A stretch of 64,000 nucleotides of DNA from Geomicrobium sp. JCM 19039 (lineage in GTDB: Bacteria > Bacillota > Bacilli > Bacillales > Marinococcaceae): positions 358,844-422,843 of the forward strand of contig NZ_BAXB01000001.1 in assembly GCF_000698145.1 (NCBI RefSeq), read 5' to 3'. Position 1 is the stretch's first letter; every line of letters begins with the position of its first letter. The notes under the pieces are model-generated. The model was not told the origin of the DNA. It did no database searches and was given only the letters and a program-made list of their open reading frames with translations. This document shows, one piece after another, positions 8,016-17,170 of the stretch. A program made the translations under genes and the position numbers.

Positions 8016-9026
8016 ATGACTGGAATCATCATCGTACTACTAATTTTTGTCAGTGTTCTAGCACTTGTTCTATTGAATCAATACCAATTCAAAAAAATTG
8101 AAAAACGAAATCCCCCAAAAGGAAGGTTTGTAGACGTTGATGGGTTGAAGTTACACTATTTACGTCAAGGAAAGGGGCAACCGGTTGTGTTGTTGCACGG
8201 CGGTGTCAATTCTTGTGAAGACTTTACTGAAGTGCTTTACTATCTTTCTAATAAAGAATATGATTGTATATCATTTGACCGGCCTGGCTATGGGCATAGT
8301 GACCGACCTAAAAAAGCAATGTCAGCAGACAAGCAAGCGGAACTTATCCATAAAGCATTATATGAGATTGGAATCGTTGAACCTGTAACCATCGTTGGCC
8401 ATTCTTGGAGCGGCACATTAACGCTCTCTTATGCTCGTCAATTCCCTAAAGATGTGGCGAACATCGTTACTTTAGGGGCTGCCATGTACAAAGAAGGTTA
8501 TCCTGCAGAACGAGGCGACTTGTTATCAAAGCTCATTATGACCCCATTTTTAGGCACGCTTTTAATGAATACGCTGTTAGCCACACCAGTGGCCAAAAGA
8601 ATGGGGAAACAAACCGTTAGGGAGACGTTCAAACCAGAAGTTGCGCCGAGTGGGTATGAAGAACTACTCTTGGACTTATGGGGGCGTCCCAAACAGTTTC
8701 GGGCGAATCGCGAGGATGTGCTTCTTTTTCCTGAATGTGCTTACGCCAATAGCCATCATTATTGCAAAATTACGACTCCAATCACGATAATTGTTGGTGA
8801 TAGTGACCCTTTTAACACTGTACAAATGGCTAACCGCCTCTTTAAAGAAATAGAGCATTCTAATCTGTTCATACTCAAAAATGTGGGTCATATGATTCCA
8901 CAAAAACATCCTCAACAGGTAGCGGATCTGATTGATCGAACGTATTGGCGAAGAGAGGTGAAAGACAAAAGCCTGTCATCCTCCCCTGAAAAAGTCTTCA
9001 TTACACACCAAAATGATGTATATTAA
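8016..9026 (+). CDS. Membrane-anchored alpha/beta hydrolase
   Basis: The 336-residue protein has an N-terminal hydrophobic helix (residues about 3-20) acting as a signal anchor, then an alpha/beta hydrolase domain. VVLLHGGVNSCEDF is the oxyanion region, VGHSWSGTL the nucleophile elbow (GHSWS), and KNVGHMIPQKHP holds the catalytic His. ATG 8016 follows GGGGGG. It is probably cotranscribed with the double-HTH regulator 10 bp upstream. The substrate is unknown. The stop overlaps the convergent GNAT gene by four bases. Confidence 0.85.
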   Translation: MTGIIIVLLIFVSVLALVLLNQYQFKKIEKRNPPKGRFVDVDGLKLHYLRQGKGQPVVLLHGGVNSCEDFTEVLYYLSNKEYDCISFDRPGYGHSDRPKKAMSADKQAELIHKALYEIGIVEPVTIVGHSWSGTLTLSYARQFPKDVANIVTLGAAMYKEGYPAERGDLLSKLIMTPFLGTLLMNTLLATPVAKRMGKQTVRETFKPEVAPSGYEELLLDLWGRPKQFRANREDVLLFPECAYANSHHYCKITTPITIIVGDSDPFNTVQMANRLFKEIEHSNLFILKNVGHMIPQKHPQQVADLIDRTYWRREVKDKSLSSSPEKVFITHQNDVY

Positions 9027-9463
9027 AGGTGCAGCGTATACGTATAGAAGTCAGTTTCGCGTCTGTAGTTTAATTTTTCGTACAAATGTTGGGCGCGGGT
9101 ATTGTTAATGGCAGTGCTCAATTCAATGGCGTTAGCACCAGTCTCTTTACCTAATTGTTGTGCTCGTTTCATGAGAGCTTCTCCTACGCCATGTTTCCGA
9201 GCGCCTTCTAGTACGTAAAGGTCATTAAGTATCCAGCTTTTTTGCATGGAAATGGAAGAATATGTTGGGTACAGTTGAACAAAACCAACGTCTTCCCCGT
9301 CGATTTCAGCGAGAAAGATGGTTGAATCACTATTCTCCAGACGCGCTTGTATGTACTCCGTAGCGCCTGGAAGGTCGCTCGTTTGATGATAAAAGCCCCT
9401 GTACAAATCAAATAATGGAGCTACTCGGCTCAGGTCTTCGATCGTTGCTCGTGTAATATGCAT
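9023..9463 (-). CDS. GNAT family N-acetyltransferase
   Basis: This is a single-domain acetyl-CoA-dependent N-acetyltransferase of about 146 residues. The preferred start is ATG at 9463 (MHITRATIEDL), behind AAGGGG. An upstream ATG at 9502 would add 13 poorly conserved residues. Motif A, with acetyl-CoA pyrophosphate binding, is RKHGVGEALMKRA (RxxGxG/A type). NNTRAQHLYEKLNY is the usual motif B region. The substrate is unknown. It converges with the hydrolase gene. Confidence 0.87.
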   Translation of the reverse strand: MHITRATIEDLSRVAPLFDLYRGFYHQTSDLPGATEYIQARLENSDSTIFLAEIDGEDVGFVQLYPTYSSISMQKSWILNDLYVLEGARKHGVGEALMKRAQQLGKETGANAIELSTAINNTRAQHLYEKLNYRRETDFYTYTLHL

Positions 9464-9602
9464 CGTGTTGTTTTCCCCTTTTGGTTCAATATAATTTGTC
9501 ATGGTCGCATGTCAATCCTAATGGAAACGATCAAGATTAAAAGGTTGCCCAGACACTTTTCCAAGCGTTGTGTAAGACATTAGAATTGTGGAGTGATGAT
9601 GG

Positions 9603-9962
9603 ATGGGAGAATTAAAAGCACATATTCAACAGCTAGAAGAAAGCCATTTATCGTATGAGATTCGCTCTTCTCCTGAACAACTTCGCGGATTGTTATCGAA
9701 GGATTTTTTTGAATTTGGAAGTTCCGGAAAGGTTTTCTATACAGAAGATGTCATTCAACCAGGTGTTTTTGAGGAGGTTGATTTAACGATGCATGACTTT
9801 TCCATACACCGATTGTCAACGCAATCCGTACTCACAACATATCGAGTGTTTAACAGCCAGACAAAAAGAGAGTCATTAAGAAGCTCGGTGTGGACATTCG
9901 AAGAGGGGCGCTGGCAATTGTACTTCCACCAAGGGACGAACATTCCTAAAGCATACGAATAA
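9603..9962 (+). CDS. DUF4440 / NTF2-like protein
   Basis: This 119-residue cytoplasmic protein of the SnoaL/NTF2-like DUF4440 type has an N-terminal helix and LLSKDFFEFGSSGKVF. The C-terminal strand pair ...SSVWTFEEGRWQLYFHQGT is characteristic of the family. No function can be inferred. It stands alone and is followed by its own terminator. Confidence 0.82.
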   Translation: MGELKAHIQQLEESHLSYEIRSSPEQLRGLLSKDFFEFGSSGKVFYTEDVIQPGVFEEVDLTMHDFSIHRLSTQSVLTTYRVFNSQTKRESLRSSVWTFEEGRWQLYFHQGTNIPKAYE

Positions 9963-9975
9963 GCATATGGACAAT

Positions 9976-10004
9976 AAACACTCTCCAGCGGGTAGAGTGT
10001 TTTT
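9976..10004 (+). terminator. Terminator after the DUF4440 gene
   Basis: AAACACTCT (9976-9984) and AGAGTGTTTT form a hairpin with a T-run. Confidence 0.8.
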
Positions 10005-10016
10005 ATATTCATCATG

Positions 10017-10081
10017 TGACACGTGTCACATAGAAGTGATGACAGTCGTGAATAGGTTTCATCATGAGTCTTCGCTACAAT
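10017..10081 (+). promoter_or_regulatory. Promoter of the second DesK/DesR-like operon
   Basis: The palindrome TGACACGTGTCA (10017-10028; 16 bp as TGTGACACGTGTCACA) is followed 11 bp later by TGACAG (10040-10045). Thirty bp after that comes the -10-like TACAAT (10076-10081). The spacings are the same as in the des promoter. The distance to the start codon is also almost identical (67 and 68 bp). Confidence 0.65.
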
Positions 10082-10112
10082 AAAATTAGCCGAATCAGAG
10101 GAGATCGTGTGG

Positions 10113-11227
10113 ATGGATGTTTCTTTTTATCCGAATTATGCGAAGCGTTTTTTACTTTTGGAGCTCGTAAGTATTGTGTTTTTCTTTTTTAACGTTTTGA
10201 CGTATGACAATGATTTCTCGTATGTGTGGAGAGTCTTGATTGTTCTCGTTATTTTAGCTCTATATTTAGGGACGCTCTGGTACTTTGATATGCGCTATGT
10301 GTTGTTTAGTGCACTTGCGTTTCTATTGTTTATTCTTCTAGCATTCGTGCTTCATTATTATTTACTCATCTTTATGATCTTTTTTACAGATTTTTATCGA
10401 AAAGTCCCTATTGTTCCTACGCTACTATGCCAACAAGCGCTGCTCGTTGTGACACACGGGGTTGTTTATGTAGTGGCTGTGCCACCGGCTGAGGGTGCGT
10501 ATGTTTCAACCGTCCTTTTTCCGATCTTAATTATTCAGCTTCTAATTCCATACGTTTCTCGGTCCGTCATTCGAGCAAAAGAGTTGCAAAGAGAGCTAGA
10601 AAATACCCAGTCGCAATTGGATGTGTACATCCAAGAAGAAGAACGCAATCGAATTGCCCGTGAATTGCACGACACTCTTGGCCACACGTTAACGATGATG
10701 AAAGTGAAAAGTGAATTGGCTCTCAGATTTATCGATCATGATCCTGAACGTGCGAAAGCAGAAATGAATGACGTTCTACAAACAACGCGATTTGCTTCAA
10801 AACAAGTGCGTGAAGTTGTGACGACGCTTCGCTATACGTCCATTACAGAAGAAGTTATGCACGCTAAGCAGTTGTTTCAGACGAATCAGACGACGTTTAA
10901 AAACGATGGTATTGTAAATGTCCCCGAATTGAGCGATGTCATTGAAACGATGATTGCTCAATCCCTTCGAGAAGCTCTACTGAATGTATATAAACATAGT
11001 GAGGCCAGTGAAGTAAGTGTATCTTTTTCTACCGATCAGCAATCGTTTACCTCACGTGTGGTTGATAACGGCAACGGTTTTGAGCAACAGCTCATTCCGT
11101 CTGGAAACGGACTCGATTCAATCGTGAGCGAATGAAATTAGCAAAAGGGAACGCGACGATCCATTCAACACCAAAAGGTACGGTCGTCACGTTAATGATC
11201 CCAATTGGAAATGAGGAAAACAAATGA
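10113..11227 (+). CDS. DesK/LiaS-type histidine kinase (one frameshift)
   Basis: ATG 10113 follows GAGGAG at good spacing. One base is missing near 11126 (SIVSE should read SIRERMKLAKG); corrected length is 371 residues. Several membrane helices occupy residues about 10-150. A HisKA_3 dimerisation region has EERNRIARELHDTLGHTL with phospho-acceptor His186. A HATPase domain has SLREALLNVYKHSEASE and DNGNGFE. The stop overlaps the regulator start (ATGA). The signal is unknown; the domain plan is that of DesK/LiaS sensors of envelope state. Confidence 0.88.
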
Positions 11228-11832
11228 TTCGACTTCTCTTAGCAGAAGATCAAGTGTTACTCCGTGATGCGATTCAGTCGTTATTGCAACTGTCAGATCA
11301 TATTGACATCGTGGCCTCAACGGGCAATGGGAGCGAAGCTTTACAGCTAGCGGCTACGGAGCACGTCGACGTCGCACTACTGGATATCGAGATGCCGGGC
11401 CTCACGGGCATTCAAGTGGCAGAACAGCTGAAGAAAGGTGAAGAGTATGACGGCAAAGTCGCATTATTAACGACATTCTCACGTCCTGGGTACATTGAGA
11501 AAGCGATGATTGCCAACGTCGACGGTTATTTGTTAAAAGATGAACCAATCGAAACGTTAATTGAGTCGATTGTACGCATACATGAAGGAGAACGAGTCAT
11601 ATCGACCGATTTGCAACCGCTGCTATTTTCATTGGAAACGAATCCGTTGAATGAACGAGAAGTGATGTTGTTACACGCTGTTAAAGAAGGGCTTTCAACC
11701 GAACAAATCGCAATAGGGAAGCATTTATCAGAAGGAACGGTACGCAATTACTTATCGTCGGCTCTTCAGAAACTGCACGTCACTCATCGCCACGAAGCCG
11801 TCCGTATCGCCGAAGAGAAAGGGTGGATGTGA
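11224..11832 (+). CDS. NarL/LuxR-family response regulator
   Basis: This intact 202-residue regulator pairs with the preceding kinase. The receiver domain has the phospho-acceptor Asp54 in LLDIEMPG. The C-terminal LuxR HTH includes LSTEQIAIGKHLSEGTVRNYLSSALQKL. It is a paralogue of DesR. The palindrome upstream of its operon suggests autoregulation. The next gene starts 2 bp after its stop. Confidence 0.92.
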   Translation: MIRLLLAEDQVLLRDAIQSLLQLSDHIDIVASTGNGSEALQLAATEHVDVALLDIEMPGLTGIQVAEQLKKGEEYDGKVALLTTFSRPGYIEKAMIANVDGYLLKDEPIETLIESIVRIHEGERVISTDLQPLLFSLETNPLNEREVMLLHAVKEGLSTEQIAIGKHLSEGTVRNYLSSALQKLHVTHRHEAVRIAEEKGWM

Positions 11833-11833
11833 C

Positions 11834-12453
11834 GTGAAGCGACGACAACAATTACTGTGGATCGGTGTGGTGGCGTGGGTGGCTTCATTACTTCCGATTC
11901 TCTACGAACCATTTGCTATCGCCGCCTCACCTGTGCCTTACGATTTTAGGATGCAACCAATGAGTGATCTTGGAGTGACGGTATGCGAAGAAAATGCTTA
12001 CCCTATGGCGAGCTATATGATCTGTTCTCCTCATTACCTAATCGTAAATACGCTATTTGTTCTTTCTGGAATGCTTATTTCGCCGGGGGAATTATTATTC
12101 ACCAGTTCACACGTGTACCGGTTGCTTTTCGGTTATGGGTCGTATTTTCAGTTGGGGCGGTCCTATCTGGACTCATTCCTGCGGATATTCATTTTACTGC
12201 GCACACACTTCCGGCATTGGCGATGTTTCTTGTGCCGATCATACTAGCGATGTATGCGAGACGTGAACGCGCGGGCAAGACGCTAAATTGGGTTTTCTTT
12301 AGTTTGCTCATTCTCTGTTTTATTGGCATGGCATTAACCGTGTTCTTTCCGTTAATCGGTGGGTTGCTCCAACGAAGTTTTTACGTGTTCGTTTCCGTTT
12401 GGGGAGCACTGTTTACCTTACAACTCGTTAGAAACGAGAAGCAACAGCTGTGA
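11834..12453 (+). CDS. DUF998 family membrane protein (one frameshift)
   Basis: The GTG start at 11834 lies directly after the regulator stop. One base is missing near 12081 (GMLIS to AGGIIIHQF); corrected length is 206 residues. Five to six hydrophobic helices and the signature PMSDLGVT near residue 40 place it in the DUF998 family of uncharacterised polytopic membrane proteins. Coupling to a two-component system suggests a target or accessory of envelope sensing. Confidence 0.78.
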
Positions 12454-13097
12454 GTTCTATACTCGTCAGTTATCAGTGGGAATGGTTTATTATTGCCGAA
12501 ATCTCGAGTTGGTTATCGCTTCTTTTGTTTGGGGCGCTTCGTTATTTGTGGCAAAGAAAAAATGCGAGCATACTCTTCCTTATCACATTTATCGGAATGA
12601 CATTGTTTCAAGCGGTGCTCGCACTTGTCGTTTACCGTGAGACAGGAGAAGTGTCTCCATTCACAATCATCATCACCATCTTTGTGCTGTATGCGTGTAC
12701 GTTTGGCATTAGTGACTTCCGTCGCCTCGATCGTTGGATGCGTAAGAAGATCGGTCAGTTTCGTGGCCAAGACTTATTAACACCACGAGACCGGGAACGG
12801 ATGAGGAAACAGCGAGATCCCCGTCAGATCATGCGAAAAGATTTTCTTGTTACGTCAGTGCACGTCCTTATTTTTCTTAGTGTGCAAGTGTTCTTTTGGT
12901 CGCAAGGACCTGTGCCGGTCTCAAGTTGGGGTGAATCGCTCAGAGATATCGGTGAATGGTTTTCGGCAGGGGACTATGAACAGTCTCCGTATGCGTCAGA
13001 AACGGTTTTCGCCATCTGTTCTGTGTGGCTCATTGTCGTCGTCATTGACGTGATTTACTCAGCCAGCCATCTCTTTTCGCTCGGGTCTAGAAGCTGA
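12450..13097 (+). CDS. Unrecognised membrane protein
   Basis: The GTG start overlaps the previous stop (GTGA), so the gene is the fourth of the operon. The 215-residue product has about three N-terminal hydrophobic helices and a basic cytoplasmic loop around residues 88-130, rich in Arg and Lys (RRLDRWMRKKIGQFRGQDL). One helix follows at about 132-150 and another near the C-terminus (about 185-205). I do not recognise a family. The context implies membrane-linked signalling. Confidence 0.7.
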   Translation: MSSILVSYQWEWFIIAEISSWLSLLLFGALRYLWQRKNASILFLITFIGMTLFQAVLALVVYRETGEVSPFTIIITIFVLYACTFGISDFRRLDRWMRKKIGQFRGQDLLTPRDRERMRKQRDPRQIMRKDFLVTSVHVLIFLSVQVFFWSQGPVPVSSWGESLRDIGEWFSAGDYEQSPYASETVFAICSVWLIVVVIDVIYSASHLFSLGSRS

Positions 13098-13278
13098 TGC
13101 GTCTTTGTATGTTGTGGGAATGTTGACGAATAAATAGCGTCTCACGCTCTAAGTTCCTCGTTAACGTAACATCGAATCCGTTCTATGTGGGGATTTTAGC
13201 AGCATGTACGTTGCGACCGAATATTATTCCATCATAGACATACTGCTTTTTCGGCCTGAGCATTGGCGCGGGCATGGG

Positions 13279-13320
13279 AGGAGAAACTTACCATAGATGG
13301 TTTTGTGGTAAGGTTCTCCT
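13279..13320. repeat. Hairpin repeat with CCATAGA motif (first)
   Basis: The arms are AGGAGAA/TTCTCCT with an inner CTTACCA/TGGTAAG. The gap 13098-13454 has no gene. Within it, CCATAGA or CCATCATAGA words recur near 13223, 13292, 13351, 13373 and 13431. Confidence 0.65.
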
Positions 13321-13362
13321 TATTTTACGAGGCGTATTGTTGAAAATCTTCCCATAGAAACG

Positions 13363-13400
13363 TGAAATTTTACCATAGAATGACCAATGGTAAAATTTCA
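13363..13400. repeat. Hairpin repeat with CCATAGA motif (second)
   Basis: Perfect 13-bp arms TGAAATTTTACCA (13363-13375) and their complement (13388-13400) have a 12-bp loop. The ACCATAGA...GGTAA core is shared with the hairpin at 13279. Confidence 0.7.
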
Positions 13401-13454
13401 GCCGAGTACGCTAGCAAGTTTTAGAAAATCCCATCATAGACAGGATGTATGATC

Positions 13455-14171
13455 TTACCTTGCCCCTCCTAACTCCCGGAACGACTCCAACCGTTTGATT
13501 TGCTCTCCTTTATTATCAAAGTTAGCGGGAGAGAGCCAACGGTGGAAGGCTTGTTTTCGATCTGGCCATTCTTCCAATAGCATAGAGAACCAGCTTGTGT
13601 CTCTTGAGCGGTTTTTGTAGATAACAGCGTTTCTAAATGTTCCTTCGTATGTAAAGCCCAGGCGTTTTGCGCTATGGATCGACGGGGCATTTAAGGAGTC
13701 GCATTTCCATTCGTAGCGGCGGTATCTGAGCTCTTCAAATATGTATTCGGCGAGTAGCGCGTGGGCTTCAGTTGCCATTGCTGTCTTTTTGAGGGAATCT
13801 GAAAAATGGATGTTACCGACTTCGATGACGCCGTTACGGGGATCGATTCTAAGCAAGCTAAAAATACCGACGGGTTTCTCGGTTAATTTGTTGATGACCA
13901 CATAATAAATGTGGATGTTGCTTGCAATTTTCTTTTCCATCAAACGTTCAAAATCGCTAAAATGATTCGGACGCTCCTCGGAAAGGTACGTCCAATGGCT
14001 CGGATGAGACTGCGAAAAAGCGTCGTATAGTTCCTTAGTGTAGGCAAGACTCAATCTCGTAACGATCGTGTATCGACCGATGTACTTCATTTCAGTAGGG
14101 ATGACACTCTCTTTCCAATTCGGAAGGGGTTTTCCTACAGGTTGATTAAATTCATTCGTATTCTCGTCCAT
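13455..14171 (-). CDS. GNAT (RimJ/RimL-like) acetyltransferase
   Basis: The chosen start is ATG 14171 (MDENTNEF), preceded by AAGGG; the frame extends further upstream without support. The product has about 238 residues, longer than a minimal GNAT. It has the RimL-type layout: PVGIFSLLRIDPRNGVIEVGNIHFSD as the central strands, MATEAHALLAEYIFEEL in the acetyl-CoA region, and SIHSAKRLGFTYEGTFRN, typical of ribosomal-protein acetyltransferase relatives. It ends with a basic tail. The substrate is unknown. It is convergent to the operon ending at 13097. Confidence 0.87.
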   Translation of the reverse strand: MDENTNEFNQPVGKPLPNWKESVIPTEMKYIGRYTIVTRLSLAYTKELYDAFSQSHPSHWTYLSEERPNHFSDFERLMEKKIASNIHIYYVVINKLTEKPVGIFSLLRIDPRNGVIEVGNIHFSDSLKKTAMATEAHALLAEYIFEELRYRRYEWKCDSLNAPSIHSAKRLGFTYEGTFRNAVIYKNRSRDTSWFSMLLEEWPDRKQAFHRWLSPANFDNKGEQIKRLESFRELGGAR

Positions 14172-14245
14172 CGAATCAGCCCTTTTCTTATGAGTATAGC
14201 GAAAATAAAAACACAATCCAACGGTTGTTGGATTGTGCGAGTGTT

Positions 14246-14962
14246 TTAGATGGATACGTTCGTGGATAAGAACTCCGCCATTTTTTGCTCGTGCTTGTCG
14301 AGCATCATTTGTTCTGGTTGAATGCCTTCGTTACGAAGTACATCGATGTTGTGAACGAGAAACTCATCGCTACCAACGATGTAGAAAAGACCGTTTTTGT
14401 CTGCGGCGAGTTTGCGGACTTCTTCGTAATAGTCCCCTCGGTTATCGACAAACTGGACGGTGAACTTTTTCTCGGGTGCGGATGCAAACATCGTTGTGAA
14501 TAGGTACTCTTTTGACGAGTCAATGTTTAAAGAATGAATTTGATTTACATTGTCCGCACGCTCTAAATAATCAAGGACGAGCGGTCGGAATGTGGCTAGA
14601 CCGACACCAGACGATAGCAAGTAAATATTCTTATCTTCTCTTTTCAATGGGACGTTGGAATGGGTCTTGAATAAGGCTACTTCATCGCCAATGTTTAGGT
14701 TTCTTAATATCGTCTTAAATTCTGAGCACTGTTCTTTTATACGCGTCGTAATGCCAATGGAGTTCTCATGTGGCAATGTGCTAATCGACATGTGGCGGAT
14801 GAGGCTGCGGTTTGGTTTCTCCCCAGCATTAAACCCTTCAAATGCCAGGTGAGTGTGTGCGCCTTCTTCCCATGTGAATCCTTCTGGGCAGTCGAGCATG
14901 TACGTTTTCACTTCAGGTGACTCGTCAATAATTTTATTAATCTTCGTCCAATAGATTTGCAT
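14246..14962 (-). CDS. FNR-type flavin/NAD(P)H oxidoreductase
   Basis: ATG 14962 follows GGGAGGAA. The 238-residue protein has the ferredoxin-NADP reductase fold. An N-terminal FAD-binding barrel ends with RHMSIST (the RxxS flavin motif). A C-terminal nucleotide domain has LSSGVGLATFRPLV, the GxGxxx loop, and FYIVGSDEFLVHNIDVLRNEGI near the end. There is no iron-sulfur ligand cluster, so electrons must pass to a separate acceptor. The promoter overlaps a Fur-like palindrome, so a role in ferric or siderophore-iron reduction is plausible but inferred. Confidence 0.85.
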   Translation of the reverse strand: MQIYWTKINKIIDESPEVKTYMLDCPEGFTWEEGAHTHLAFEGFNAGEKPNRSLIRHMSISTLPHENSIGITTRIKEQCSEFKTILRNLNIGDEVALFKTHSNVPLKREDKNIYLLSSGVGLATFRPLVLDYLERADNVNQIHSLNIDSSKEYLFTTMFASAPEKKFTVQFVDNRGDYYEEVRKLAADKNGLFYIVGSDEFLVHNIDVLRNEGIQPEQMMLDKHEQKMAEFLSTNVSI

Positions 14963-15001
14963 ATCGGTTCCTCCCAATCAAGCAAAAGTGTAAGTACCTT
15001 C

Positions 15002-15030
15002 ACTATATACTAATTGAGAACAATTCTCAA
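15002..15030 (-). promoter_or_regulatory. Promoter with Fur-like box for the reductase gene
   Basis: TTGAGAACAATTCTCAA (15014-15030) is a near-perfect inverted repeat of the Fur/PerR 7-1-7 type. On the minus strand TTGAGA (15030-15025) and TATAGT (15007-15002) are 17 bp apart, so the box covers the -35 region. Binding would repress the reductase. Confidence 0.6.
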
Positions 15031-15045
15031 GGGAGAGAGGTGAAT

Positions 15046-16122
15046 CTACTTGACGGCGCCCGTATCTTCTAGAGACACATCGACGTTTACACGAATGTCG
15101 GCATCTTGGAAATGGTCGGTTTCCCACTGTTGAATATCGAGCCCGCGAATATGATAACTCGCAATTTCTCCAATGCCGATTGCATCAATATTTTCATCTT
15201 GAAGAAAGCTAACAATGCTGTTCATCTCCGTTTCTGCCAATTCCTCGGTCAGACGTTCGATCTGTTGGACGTTTTCGTATTCATCGGCATCCACGTTTGT
15301 TGTTTCACGTAAGGACGCATGAATCGCAACATCAATGGTGACGTGGAAATCGTGGTCTCCGACCTGCTCAATTTTCCAATCAGGTTTCGTTTCAAGATCA
15401 ATCAGTGTCACTTTCCGATTATTGTTGAACGGAACACTTAGGTTGCCGCCTGCTGTTTTTTCGAACAGTTGCCGAAAATATTTCGTTTGATCCATCGAAA
15501 GCGTTTGCTTATGTTCATCTTCTTTAAACAGTGCAAGACCTACGACTTCTACACGGTCATCTTGCTTTTCAATGAACGGCAAAAACGGCTCAGCCCCATC
15601 AGCATAGTAACGGTATAAGAATTCATGCAAGTTGCTCTTTGGAAGTTGAATCTCTTCATTTCGTTCGATAAGGTCTACGAGGTATTTTTCAGGTGTTGTA
15701 TGAAACGGGTAATTAAACTCAAGAATGTCACGTGTTGAGCCTTCCGTTACAGCGAGGTGCATATCTTGCTCAATCATTGGATTTCTCTGTGTGTTATCTA
15801 CAATTTGAAAAACGCCTGCTTGCGCAACTTCATCATTAAACAATTGCAAACTCGTCCGGCTCGTGTCCACAATTCGGGAAGACTCCGATTGAAATCCAGA
15901 ATAGAGGGCTTCAAGATGTTCGTACTCGGTAACAAGGCTCTCGCTTTCAGGTATGACTTCATCCATCGGCATGATAACCGTCGTAATTCCTGTCGTTTCG
16001 AGTTTACCGTCATACAAGTCATGACCTAACGCTTGTAAGTATTGAACGTCTTCAATTTTTGTTTGTTCAGGACTACAACTGATGAGTAAGACGGTGACGA
16101 GCAGTAGTAACCATTTTTTCAT
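15046..16122 (-). CDS. Ger(x)C-type spore germination lipoprotein
   Basis: The start at 16122 (MKKWLLLLVTVLLISCSPEQ) gives a lipoprotein signal with lipobox Cys16 and a mature protein matching the GerAC/Ger(x)C family, 358 residues in all. In spores this subunit sits on the outer face of the inner membrane within the germinant receptor. The C-terminal part contains the conserved KPDWKIEQ region and a helical YENVQQIERLTEEL segment. The stop of gerB overlaps its start (ATGA). No clear terminator separates it from the downstream reductase promoter. Confidence 0.9.
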   Translation of the reverse strand: MKKWLLLLVTVLLISCSPEQTKIEDVQYLQALGHDLYDGKLETTGITTVIMPMDEVIPESESLVTEYEHLEALYSGFQSESSRIVDTSRTSLQLFNDEVAQAGVFQIVDNTQRNPMIEQDMHLAVTEGSTRDILEFNYPFHTTPEKYLVDLIERNEEIQLPKSNLHEFLYRYYADGAEPFLPFIEKQDDRVEVVGLALFKEDEHKQTLSMDQTKYFRQLFEKTAGGNLSVPFNNNRKVTLIDLETKPDWKIEQVGDHDFHVTIDVAIHASLRETTNVDADEYENVQQIERLTEELAETEMNSIVSFLQDENIDAIGIGEIASYHIRGLDIQQWETDHFQDADIRVNVDVSLEDTGAVK

Positions 16123-17164
16123 CAAACCGATCCCCACTTTCGCTTTGCAGTTGTCCAAATGAACAGAAAAGGAATATACAAATAGAGCGTATAAAAACCA
16201 ACGGTGCTTAACACGCGACTGAGCTGTAGAATGTCGACTTCCCTCTGAAAAAAAGAGGCAGTCACAATGCAAATGACTGTAAGAATACGCAAGGCCGGCC
16301 GTTGACGAATGGAGAATGATTGCTTGGTGATATAGCTACTGGACCATAAATATAGGCTCATCGTCGGTAACAATATGATTAACCAGAGGGAAATGCCTAA
16401 GTATTCCATTTGCCATACAGAAAGGGTAGGCCACATAATTTCAACCAAATGGTGTTCATGAAATATGAGGTAAGTGATTGTATAGATGAACACGTAAAGC
16501 ACAATGTTAAATGCGAGACCCCACTGGGCAAAGCGATGGGAAGCTTGTCCATCTTTTAAAAATGGATAGGCGACGAGAAGCACTTCAATGCCTAACAGTT
16601 GAAACGTCATTTTTTTTGCACCTTGCATGATCTCGAGAACGGAATGGTTGAATACTGGGAAAAGGCTCCCCGTTTGCAGCATCCCAGAAGGGTAATGCGA
16701 AAACAACAACAAAGGAATAATCAAGAAAAAAGCGATCACGCAAACGCCAACAATCGTTCTCAGTCCGGAATTGGTGAATAGATATACGAGGCCAATGAGG
16801 ATGATAATGAGTACCCAGTGATCAAGGCCTGGAAATAACCAGACGCGCACGATCTCTACATACGTTGTCGTGAGGACGATGACGAGCGCCGTGAAATAGA
16901 GAATAAAAAACAGATCAACAACTTTCCCGAATTTGTGAAAGGCTTGTTCATGGATGGATGTGAGCGTATTCTCATGGCGAAGCATTCGGTACATTAACCA
17001 TAAAATAAGGTGGGTGCTACGCCTGCGAGCAGGATGGAAATCCAGCCATCATTTCCTGTAATTGCAGCAATCTCTCTCGCATACGTAAATATGCCGACTC
17101 CGATCTGCATGACAGCGACGATAAAAAATGCAAAAAATGGGGAGAGTTGTTTGGAAATCATCAT
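16122..17164 (-). CDS. GerB-type germinant receptor permease subunit (one frameshift)
   Basis: This APC-superfamily membrane protein is the presumed germinant-binding subunit of the receptor. It begins MMISKQLSPFFAFFIVAVMQIGVGIFTYAREIA. One base is missing near 17015, where the frame should continue GVATHLILWLMYRM. Corrected length is 347 residues with about ten membrane helices. It starts 6 bp after the gerA-type stop and overlaps the gerC-type start, forming a canonical A-B-C operon. Confidence 0.9.
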
Positions 17165-17170
17165 GTCACC

